Of a DNA stretch of 64,000 bases, positions 51,588 to 59,110 are shown in pieces. The notes beneath the pieces are model-generated. The model did not search any database. It had not been told where the DNA came from and was given only the letters and a program-made list of their open reading frames with translations. Numbering within the stretch: position 1 is the stretch's first letter; every line of letters begins with the position of its first letter. This DNA is from an uncultured Turicimonas sp. (GTDB lineage Bacteria; Pseudomonadota; Gammaproteobacteria; Burkholderiales; Burkholderiaceae_F), in the NCBI GenBank assembly GCA_947854175.1, contig CANTYJ010000027.1:1-64000 (forward strand), read 5' to 3'. The translations under genes were made by a program, and so were the position numbers.

Positions 51588-54002
51588 GTGATTTCGAACA
51601 AAAAAACTCAGACCAAAAAAGCACCGGCCAAGGGCACAGCTACTAAGAAAGCGGCACCGAAGAAAAGTTCGGGGTTGTTCTCATTTATAAAGATATCACT
51701 CGCAACCATTATTGCTTTGGTTCTCGGTGGTATCGGAATTGCCCTGTTTGTTTTTGCTCTTGTTTACTCTCAACTGCCTCCGATTGACACAGTCGTTGAC
51801 TACAAACCAAAAGTTCCAATGCGTGTCTGGACAGCCGATGGCAAGCTCATAGCTGAATTCGGAGAAGAACGTCGAGATTTTGTCACGATCGATGAAATGC
51901 CGGCTCATGTCAAACAAGCGGTTATTTCAGCTGAAGATGACGGCTTCTATCAGCACCATGGTATTGAACCGAAAGGCTTTGTTCGTGCAGCTCTAGCCAA
52001 TTTTGCCTCGGGAAAAAGAAGCCAGGGTGCTTCTACGATCACGATGCAAGTTGCCAGAAACTTCTTCCTTTCCAGTGAAAGAAGTTACGTCAGAAAACTT
52101 TATGAAGTTGCGATGGCGTTTAAGATTGAAGCAAATCTAACCAAAGATCAGATTCTTCAAATTTATATGAATCAGATCTTTCTCGGCAACCGTGCCTATG
52201 GATTTGCAGCTGCAGGAAGAACATATTACGGTAAGAACATCCAGCAGTTAAGCGTCGGAGAAGCTGCAACATTGGCCGGACTCCCGGCTGCTCCTTCTGT
52301 CTACAACCCCTTTGCCAGTCCCCAAAGAGCTAAAGTCAGACGTGACTATGTTCTAGGTCGTATGAGAGATCTCGGCTACATTGATGAAAAACAGTACCTG
52401 ACTGAAGTCAATGCCCCGATCCAAACCAGGTTGACCAGACAAGCAGAATCCTCCGTGACTCCGACAAAGATGAATTCTTCGCTACATGCGGAATATGTGG
52501 CTGAGCTGGTTCGAACTTTAATGTTTGATGTATTCCAGCAAGAAACCTACACCAGAGGACTTAACGTTTATACAACCATCAACTCTGAAGATCAAAACTA
52601 TGCTTACCGCTCTTTGAGAAGTCATGTTCAAAGTTATGACCGCTCACGAGGCTATAGAGGACCGGAAGATAAAGTTGATTTATCTGATCCGGCAACAGAA
52701 CAACAAAACATTAGAAATGCTTTGCGGGAAGCTTTGATCGCCAGTGATATGCCGGCTGTTGTTGTCCTGAAGGCATCACCTTCTGAAGTTGTGGTTCAAA
52801 ATGCATCAGGAAAGCAAATTACGATTAAAGGAAAGAATCTGGACTTTGTGAAAAAAGCCCTTCAGCCCAAAGCCAAAGAAGATTTAAAAATCCAACGCGG
52901 CTCAGTTGTCCGTATTCAATCCGGTAAGAACAATGAGTGGGAAATCACTCAAATACCTCAGGTAGAAGCAGCCTTTATTGCGACAAATTATGCGACCGGT
53001 GCAATTCAGGCATTAGTTGGCGGATATGACTTTAATTTAAATAAATTCAATCACGTTACTCAAGCCTGGAGACAACCAGGATCCTCTTTCAAACCATTTA
53101 TTTACTCAGCCGCAATCGAGAAAGGATTTTCACCGCAAACTGTGATTAATGATGCTCCTATTGTGTTGGATCCGTCTGAAACCGGCTTCAAGAAATGGAA
53201 TCCGAAGAACTTCTCCAGAACGTTCAACGGACCAACTATGATGAGAGATGCCCTGAGGAAATCTCTAAACCTGGTTTCTATAAGAATTCTACAAGCTATC
53301 ACACCAAGATATGCGGTTGATTTTATCCAACGTTTTGGTTTCGAGCCCGATAAGCATCCGCCTCATTTGTCCTTGGCTCTCGGAGCCGGTAGCGTAACGC
53401 CATGGGAAATGGTCAGAGGATTCTCTGTCTTTGCCAATGTCGGTAAACGGACTGAACCCTATCTCATCTCTAAAGTGACCGATCAGAACGGGAAGATTCT
53501 GATGCAATCGGCAGTCGAAGCAGAGCATATCGCCGGTGTTGAGGCAGTCGACCCGAGAAATGCATTTATCATGCATAAAATGCTCCATGGAGTTGCTACT
53601 TCCGGTACGGCTGCCCGTTCGACAGCAACACTTAAACGAGGTGATATTGGTGGAAAGACCGGAACCAGCAACGATTCATTTGATGTCTGGTTTGTCGGAT
53701 ACGCCGGGCCTCAGCTGGCAGCGGTATGGCTCGGTTATGATCAACCCAGAACAATGGGTAGACGGGCCCAAGGCGCGAGCTTGGCGTTGCCGGTCTGGAT
53801 TGATTATATGAAGTTTGCCGTGAAAAATGAGCCTGAAGTTGTCCGCCAAGCTCCTCCTGGAGTGACAGTGGACGGCCCCAACTATTACTACACGGACCGA
53901 CAGAATGCTATTACCTCACTCGGTGTGGATGAACCTCCACAATCGGCTGATCCGTTGGGTGATTTGATCCAGAACACCAATATCAGAGGGCAGATATTTT
54001 AA
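51588..54002 (+). CDS. mrcA: Penicillin-binding protein 1A (GTG start at 51588 proposed; ORF open from 51555)
   Basis: Transglycosylase EDDGFYQHHG, RSQGASTITMQVARN; transpeptidase GSSFKPF, KTGTSND. Confidence 0.95.
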   Translation: MISNKKTQTKKAPAKGTATKKAAPKKSSGLFSFIKISLATIIALVLGGIGIALFVFALVYSQLPPIDTVVDYKPKVPMRVWTADGKLIAEFGEERRDFVTIDEMPAHVKQAVISAEDDGFYQHHGIEPKGFVRAALANFASGKRSQGASTITMQVARNFFLSSERSYVRKLYEVAMAFKIEANLTKDQILQIYMNQIFLGNRAYGFAAAGRTYYGKNIQQLSVGEAATLAGLPAAPSVYNPFASPQRAKVRRDYVLGRMRDLGYIDEKQYLTEVNAPIQTRLTRQAESSVTPTKMNSSLHAEYVAELVRTLMFDVFQQETYTRGLNVYTTINSEDQNYAYRSLRSHVQSYDRSRGYRGPEDKVDLSDPATEQQNIRNALREALIASDMPAVVVLKASPSEVVVQNASGKQITIKGKNLDFVKKALQPKAKEDLKIQRGSVVRIQSGKNNEWEITQIPQVEAAFIATNYATGAIQALVGGYDFNLNKFNHVTQAWRQPGSSFKPFIYSAAIEKGFSPQTVINDAPIVLDPSETGFKKWNPKNFSRTFNGPTMMRDALRKSLNLVSIRILQAITPRYAVDFIQRFGFEPDKHPPHLSLALGAGSVTPWEMVRGFSVFANVGKRTEPYLISKVTDQNGKILMQSAVEAEHIAGVEAVDPRNAFIMHKMLHGVATSGTAARSTATLKRGDIGGKTGTSNDSFDVWFVGYAGPQLAAVWLGYDQPRTMGRRAQGASLALPVWIDYMKFAVKNEPEVVRQAPPGVTVDGPNYYYTDRQNAITSLGVDEPPQSADPLGDLIQNTNIRGQIF

Positions 54003-54015
54003 CAAAATGTAAAAG

Positions 54016-54062
54016 TTGACTAATGATATTGATAATCGTTATCAATTAGTTTATAGTTTGAA
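54016..54062 (+). promoter_or_regulatory. Fur box 1 overlapping sigma70-like promoter
   Basis: TGATAATCGTTATCA (54030-54044; 14/15 to 7-1-7 Fur motif TGATAATNATTATCA); TTGATA (54029-54034)-N17-TATAGT (54052-54057). Confidence 0.85.
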
Positions 54063-54192
54063 CCATCGGATCTTAATTGATCCACTCCTTGAAGAGAGAC
54101 TTCTCTTAAATGGTAGTTAGTTAATGGGGATTGCCTAAAAATTTCAGGCTTAAACCGCAAGTTAAAAAAGAGACTTGCGGTTTTTCTTTTTT
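54063..54192 (+). ncRNA. Predicted iron-regulated sRNA, copy 1
   Basis: Fur-box promoter; hairpin GGATC-TTAATT-GATCC; unpaired CTCCTTG; hairpin AAGAGA-GACT-TCTCTT; conserved AATGGTAGTTAGTTAATGGGGAT; GCCT/AGGC hairpin; terminator CCGCAAGT-N10-ACTTGCGG + TTTTTCTTTTTT. Confidence 0.82.
54153..54192 (+). terminator. Intrinsic terminator of sRNA copy 1
   Basis: AACCGCAAGT-TAAAAAAGAG-ACTTGCGGTT + U-rich tail. Confidence 0.85.
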
Positions 54193-54236
54193 CTTGAAAC
54201 CTCTTCAAATGAAACAATTTGTAAATTTATATTGTT

Positions 54237-54273
54237 TGTAATGATAATCATTATCAATTTGTTTACAATTACA
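54237..54273 (+). promoter_or_regulatory. Fur box 2 overlapping sigma70-like promoter
   Basis: TGATAATCATTATCA (54242-54256; 15/15 to 7-1-7 motif); ATGATA (54241-54246)-N17-TACAAT (54264-54269). Confidence 0.87.
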
Positions 54274-54399
54274 ATCATTGAATCAGCAATGATTCGCTCC
54301 TTGAAGAGGGAAACCTCGAATGGTAGTTAGTTAATGGGGATAGCCTAACAAATAAGGCATTTTTAACCGCAGGAATCTTGAGCGACCTGCGGTTTTTTC
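54274..54399 (+). ncRNA. Predicted iron-regulated sRNA, copy 2
   Basis: Same architecture as copy 1: hairpin AATCATTG-AATCAG-CAATGATT; CTCCTTGA; GAGG-GAAA-CCTC; identical AATGGTAGTTAGTTAATGGGGAT; GCCT/AGGC; terminator AACCGCAGG-N12-CCTGCGGTT + TTTT. Confidence 0.83.
54365..54399 (+). terminator. Intrinsic terminator of sRNA copy 2
   Basis: AACCGCAGG-AATCTTGAGCGA-CCTGCGGTTTTTT. Confidence 0.85.
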
Positions 54400-54558
54400 T
54401 TGCTCCTTCCGGTTGTTGGCTTGGTCATTTCACTTCAAATGCTATCCATAACAGATGACAGTTTCTACGAAAACTTAAGTAGTGTAAAGAATGCTGCCTT
54501 GAAACCATTTTTGTTAAATACATGGAAAACCCAATGGAAATGCAAAAAAACCTTAGAT

Positions 54559-54584
54559 ACACTCAAAAGTGTTAAGATCTTAAC
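54559..54584. promoter_or_regulatory. Overlapping palindromes before the Crp/Fnr-type gene, candidate autoregulatory operator
   Basis: ACACT-CAAA-AGTGT (54559-54572) and perfect GTTAAGATCTTAAC (54571-54584), ending 18 bp upstream of the ATG at 54603. Confidence 0.6.
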
Positions 54585-54602
54585 AAATTGAATGGTTGAG
54601 TC

Positions 54603-55406
54603 ATGAGACAAATCGTTTTTGGCCAGCAATGGATTCATTCTGAAGAACCTCCTGAAATCCAGGAAATTTTTCTTTCACACGGTAAAAAAAGAAAAATAAA
54701 ACGCGGTGAAGAGCTGAAACATGGCGGTCCCTATGGAGAGATCGGACTGCTTTTAAAAGGTCTGGTTTTTTATCGCTTTTGGGATTGGAATGATAAAGAA
54801 CATATCTTTAGTCTGATTATCCCGAAAAGATGTTTTGGCGATATCGACGCTGCATCGTGCACTGTAGCGAACGTCAGTGCTTATGCCGCCAAAGATGGTG
54901 AAGCTTTATTCTTAACATACGATGAGTGGCACAAGTTGATTACAGCTGACATAAAAACTTTCGAGCTTTTTTCTTCGAGAGCTGTCAAGAAACAAGAAAG
55001 CCACATAGAAGCGCTTTTGGCTTGTTTTACCATGGAAGTTGATATGCGTCTAATCTGTTTTTTCCATGCTCTCGTAAAGGCTTACTACGTTCCTAAATTA
55101 AACGAGTGGAATCCCATTCCCGTACAACTCAATACTGTAATGCTCTCTAAAATCGTATCTTCGAGCAGAACCTCTGTTTCTTTAAAACTAACAGAATGGA
55201 TTGATAGAGGCTTGGCAAAAAAGGACGGAAAATTCTTATTACTTCACGGAAAACTTTTCGAAGAGGTCTATGACTGGTGGGAAAACAAAAAGGATTCATC
55301 CAAAGCTCCTCATTCTCAACCAGAACTGAACCACTCTTTTAACCACAGGTTCTGGCCAATTCCACCTGCAAAAATTAACGAACCGGAAGACAGCCGCGAA
55401 CAATAA
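54603..55406 (+). CDS. Crp/Fnr-family transcriptional regulator without an FNR-type N-terminal cysteine cluster
   Basis: cNMP-like beta-roll (GEIGLLLKGLVFYRF...HIFSLIIPKRCFGDID), C-terminal HTH (LNTVMLSKIVSSSRTSVSLKLTEWIDRGLAKKDGKFLLL). Confidence 0.82.
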   Translation: MRQIVFGQQWIHSEEPPEIQEIFLSHGKKRKIKRGEELKHGGPYGEIGLLLKGLVFYRFWDWNDKEHIFSLIIPKRCFGDIDAASCTVANVSAYAAKDGEALFLTYDEWHKLITADIKTFELFSSRAVKKQESHIEALLACFTMEVDMRLICFFHALVKAYYVPKLNEWNPIPVQLNTVMLSKIVSSSRTSVSLKLTEWIDRGLAKKDGKFLLLHGKLFEEVYDWWENKKDSSKAPHSQPELNHSFNHRFWPIPPAKINEPEDSREQ

Positions 55407-55411
55407 AGAAC

Positions 55412-55431
55412 GTCCGGCATTGGAGCCGGAC
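55412..55431. terminator. Hairpin between convergent regulator and dehydratase operon
   Basis: GTCCGGC-ATTGGA-GCCGGAC. Confidence 0.6.
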
Positions 55432-55457
55432 TGTTGATCTTTTAAGCGATTGTTGCT

Positions 55458-56235
55458 CTATTTCCCTGTGCTTTCCGCTGTCTCTATGCATTTAGCGACA
55501 GCTTTTAAAGCCGGGTTATTCTCCGGTAGTTCAAGAAGCGAACGGCCTTCCAAATCAAACTGTTCCACCTGTTTGTCGTAAGGCACGGAACCTATCACAT
55601 GGATATGTTCTTTTTCAGCGAATTCTTTGAGAGCTGAAACATCGGATTGGGCACGATTAAATACCACACCTAAATTCTTGCAAGCCGGAACCAGTCCTTC
55701 ATCAACCATCTTCTTGATATGACGGACCGTCTGAAGTCCTCTGAAAGAAGTATCCGTAATTAGAATCAATGTATCAATTTTTTCAATGACCTGACGGTTG
55801 ATTTGTTCAAGACCGGCTTCTCCGTCAATTAAAACGATTTCAAATGAATGCATGATATTTTCAATAGCATTCTTAAGAAGATCATTGATAGAGCAAAAAC
55901 AACCGATAGTGTTCATCCGGCCCATCGCCAGAAATGAAAAATTATCTTTTTCGTCTAAAGCCTGAGCCGTCAGGTACTCGACACTATCAGCAAGTTCCGT
56001 TAATTCATTTTTAGTGCTCTTCTCTGCTTTTTGGAGAACCATTTCGCGGATAGAACCAATGGTGGTTTCACTTTCGCGGCCGATCGCATAATTCAAACCA
56101 AGTGCCGGGTCTGCATCAACAACCAAAAGCTTTCCCGGAGCTTTTTCCATCAAAACTTTGGTCAGCATTGCCGTAAAAGCCGTTTTACCAACACCGCCTT
56201 TACCACAAACAGCAATTACTTTTTGTTCACTCATT
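55458..56235 (-). CDS. CooC-like nickel/Fe-S accessory ATPase (start placed at MSEQKVIAVCGKGGVGKT)
   Basis: Deviant Walker A CGKGGVGKTAF; LLVVDADPALGLNYAIG; CxC in NTIGCFCSINDLL; MinD/ParA-like. Confidence 0.83.
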
Positions 56236-56952
56236 TTTGTTCTCTTGCTCCTGATGTTTATGCACAAGGATACGATCTATTTTCTTGATATTTGCACAGA
56301 GTTTTTTGTCGGCACATTTTCCGCAATGCCCGATGACATGACAGTCTTTAAAGTTATACCCACGTTTATCCCAGACTTGTGCCTTCAATGCTTCCTGCTC
56401 TTTGCTCCAGGCTTCTGACGTTTCTTTCACGATATCGAAAGCTCGGCCTTCGACAGTAATAAAAAGAACTTGAACGGTTTCTAACTCGTCATATTCTTCC
56501 CGGAGGCGGAAAAGAAGAGCTGAGCCTAAAACAGAAAGATTCAGTCCCTCTGCGATACTGTCAACTGAAAAACGAAGCCAGATCTTATTACCGGATCCTT
56601 TGACCATCACTCCTCTAACCTGTAGTTCCCGCTTTAAATTTTGAATAATCAAATAAAGCAGCTCGTCGGTCACTCTTTGACCTGAGATATTTAACTGCAA
56701 AGCCAAAGGTTGAGAGCCCGGTAATTCGTTGATATCAGGACCGATAAGATATACGCCATTTGGAAAAATTGACGTTTCCCGGGAAAAGCTAAGGTAAGAG
56801 CGATTTGGATTCTCTCCAAGATCAACTGCCGTATTTGTCTTTAATACAAAGTTGGACTTCGTTTTTAAAGATTCAACAAATTCAGAGCTCAACGATTCTG
56901 ATACATCAGTTGCCAGAGCCAATAGCTCGTCCCAGGTAACGTTTTTTGTCAT
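56227..56952 (-). CDS. Conserved-type hypothetical protein with C-terminal four-cysteine cluster
   Basis: CHVIGHCGKCADKKLC (C-x5-C-x2-C-x5-C), probable Fe-S or metal site; overlaps CooC-like gene. Confidence 0.7.
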   Translation of the reverse strand: MTKNVTWDELLALATDVSESLSSEFVESLKTKSNFVLKTNTAVDLGENPNRSYLSFSRETSIFPNGVYLIGPDINELPGSQPLALQLNISGQRVTDELLYLIIQNLKRELQVRGVMVKGSGNKIWLRFSVDSIAEGLNLSVLGSALLFRLREEYDELETVQVLFITVEGRAFDIVKETSEAWSKEQEALKAQVWDKRGYNFKDCHVIGHCGKCADKKLCANIKKIDRILVHKHQEQENKNE

Positions 56953-56955
56953 TTC

Positions 56956-57765
56956 TTAAGCCTCTTTATGTGCTTTTTCTTTTGCAAACAAAGCTGCGCC
57001 TAAAGCACCGGCTAGTTGAGGATCTCCCTCAAGCTGGCCAAGCTTCATTTTCAGGCGTTTTTCCAAAGCTTTTTGAAGAGCTTTGTTTTGAGCACAGCCT
57101 CCTGTCAAAACCACTTCTTCTTCAATTCCGACTTTAAATGCCATTCCATGAATCCTTCTGGCAATAGACTCATGGATTCCGGCACAAATATCAGGCAAAG
57201 GAACATCATTGTTCAAAAGAGAAATGACTTCGGATTCAGCAAAGACGCTGCACTGCTTGGAGATAGAACAAGGTTTAGAGGATTTCAGAGCTTCGGAAGC
57301 TAAATCTTCAAGGCTAAGGTCAAGCACCCTGCTCATCACTTCAAAGAACCTTCCTGTCCCCGCCGAACATTTATCATTCATCTGAAAGTCCAGGACCCGG
57401 CCATTTTCATCAACAGAAATAACCTTACAGTCCTGACCTCCGATATCAATAATAGTTCGTGTTGAAGGACGAAGATAGGTAGCTCCTCTGGCGTGACAAG
57501 AGATTTCGGAGACCTCTTCATTGACGTTTTCCACAGCACCTCTGCCATAGCCGGTTGTCACAATGAAGACATTGTTCGGCAGACCGGTCTCAGGATTAAC
57601 ATCTGTGATTCCAGCCTTCTCCAAAGCAATCTGGAAGGCGTGCTCCATCGTTTTTTTGGGTCCTCTTGCAGAGCGGACTATAGAGGAGCCGAGAATCTTT
57701 TCAGATTCATCCATGATTACTACTTTTCCGGTCGTCGAGCCTAAGTCACATCCAACATATAACAT
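56956..57765 (-). CDS. 2-hydroxyacyl-CoA dehydratase/benzoyl-CoA reductase activator ATPase (HgdC/BadF/BcrA family)
   Basis: GCDLGSTTGKVVIMD; DIGGQDCKVI; NDKCSAGTGRFFEVM; KQCSVFAESEVISLLN. Confidence 0.93.
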   Translation of the reverse strand: MLYVGCDLGSTTGKVVIMDESEKILGSSIVRSARGPKKTMEHAFQIALEKAGITDVNPETGLPNNVFIVTTGYGRGAVENVNEEVSEISCHARGATYLRPSTRTIIDIGGQDCKVISVDENGRVLDFQMNDKCSAGTGRFFEVMSRVLDLSLEDLASEALKSSKPCSISKQCSVFAESEVISLLNNDVPLPDICAGIHESIARRIHGMAFKVGIEEEVVLTGGCAQNKALQKALEKRLKMKLGQLEGDPQLAGALGAALFAKEKAHKEA

Positions 57766-57784
57766 GTCCTATCTCCCTTCTTTA

Positions 57785-59095
57785 TTATTTTTTGATTTTT
57801 TCAAATCCATTTGCACTCAGGAAATTAGATATGTCATTTTTGACTTTATCCATCGGTGTATATCTTTCATCAAACAAGCTGGTTGTCAAAGTGCAAAGAG
57901 GAACTTTCATGTCTTTGCAGACCTTCTTCATAAACTGATTGATACCGGCTTGGTCTTTATGCCCCATGTGGCCTGAGAATAAGACGGCGTCGATGTTGTA
58001 GTCCTGAATTGCCTGTGTCAAGTCTTCAATAACAACATCAACCCAACCTCTGCCCTGACGAATCATCGGGACTTCAGCAACATTTCTTCTGGCCAAACCG
58101 AAAAGCATGCTTTCTTCAGTCGATGTGTCAATCGGAGTATACGGTGACAAGCCCTGGAAGGAGTTAACAACAACGGCGCCCCATTCTTCAGCTAACCAGT
58201 TTCCAAGTTTCTCTCCCCAAAGAGGATTCAAGTCGGGCCAGAACAGACGAATCTTTTCATTCATAACCGGTCCAACGCCTTTTTCAACGTTGGCTTTAGC
58301 AACGTCACGGACCGCTGCCATCACGGCGGTTGCTCTCGGGTCACCGGCAGGCAAATGCTGAGTCAAAGCCCAGAAAACGTCGCCGATAACGAAAGAAGGC
58401 ATCGGTGCAGGAGAAGCTTTCATTAAGTCATTAACTTCAGCCCAAATTTCATACTGTTTATTTGTTTCTTCAACAACAGCCTTTACTTTTTCAAATTCGT
58501 ATTTAGCGCCGGTATGTTTTTCAATAAAAGGAATCATTTCCTTTAATTGCTTAGCAACGTATTCAAAATCTTTGTCTTCATGACCATAACTTGGATCGAT
58601 GGTGTAAGACGGAACATCCTTTAAGAATTCTGAACGTGCAAAAGCCTGGTGCAACATCAATTGACCGTCACAGGGTTCGGCCATCACAATGAAGCAATCC
58701 GGTTTCGGATGCAGCCTGTTTTCCATTGAATAAACGGCATATCTGACCAGAGAGCACATCTTATTGTCGAGATTGAACTTATCGCATTCTTTTGCGTCGG
58801 CATAATCTGTCAAACCAAGATGGAACATTAAATCAAACACCGGGTTGTAATAAACAATACCCATGCCGGCGAAAATTTCCTGGCTGTTGCCATACCAGGT
58901 GCATAACAACGGTTTCTTGTTTTCGGATGCATCGATCATCTTTTCATTATGATCTTTCATCAAAGACACAACAGCGATCTGCACCGGGTTCTTTTTATCT
59001 TCAGGCAATGTATCGAAAAACTTCAATACACCGTCAAGTCTGTCTCTATATTCTTTGGTTCTTTCGACACCGGTAAGTTGTGATAAATCTGCCAT
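57785..59095 (-). CDS. 2-hydroxyacyl-CoA dehydratase family subunit (HgdB/BcrC-like)
   Basis: GMGIVYYNPVFDLMFH, AEPCDGQLMLH, DAVLFSGHMGHKDQAGINQFMKK; operon with activator. Confidence 0.88.
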   Translation of the reverse strand: MADLSQLTGVERTKEYRDRLDGVLKFFDTLPEDKKNPVQIAVVSLMKDHNEKMIDASENKKPLLCTWYGNSQEIFAGMGIVYYNPVFDLMFHLGLTDYADAKECDKFNLDNKMCSLVRYAVYSMENRLHPKPDCFIVMAEPCDGQLMLHQAFARSEFLKDVPSYTIDPSYGHEDKDFEYVAKQLKEMIPFIEKHTGAKYEFEKVKAVVEETNKQYEIWAEVNDLMKASPAPMPSFVIGDVFWALTQHLPAGDPRATAVMAAVRDVAKANVEKGVGPVMNEKIRLFWPDLNPLWGEKLGNWLAEEWGAVVVNSFQGLSPYTPIDTSTEESMLFGLARRNVAEVPMIRQGRGWVDVVIEDLTQAIQDYNIDAVLFSGHMGHKDQAGINQFMKKVCKDMKVPLCTLTTSLFDERYTPMDKVKNDISNFLSANGFEKIKK

Positions 59096-59110
59096 AACTT
59101 TTCTCCTGGA

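Noticed and set aside
54025-54047. FNR box reading of ATTGATAATCGTTATCAAT
   Set aside because: Half-sites TTGAT/ATCAA are separated by 7 nt rather than the 4 nt required for FNR; fits the Fur 7-1-7 motif much better
54020-54217. 65-aa minus-strand ORF through sRNA copy 1
   Set aside because: Runs antisense through promoter, Fur box and terminator; better explained by the non-coding structure and not preserved in copy 2
54063-54399. Tandem riboswitch controlling the downstream regulator
   Set aside because: Each unit has its own Fur-box promoter and complete terminator, and paralog conservation is in unpaired seed-like segments rather than a ligand-pocket-like core; sRNA model preferred
54400-54591. 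63-aa plus-strand ORF between sRNA copy 2 and the Crp/Fnr-type gene
   Set aside because: Start overlaps the region just after the terminator, no RBS, composition not protein-like; palindromic operator lies inside its 3' end
55458-56235. Carbon monoxide dehydrogenase (cooCS) locus
   Set aside because: Only the CooC-like ATPase is present; no CooS/CODH catalytic subunit in the window
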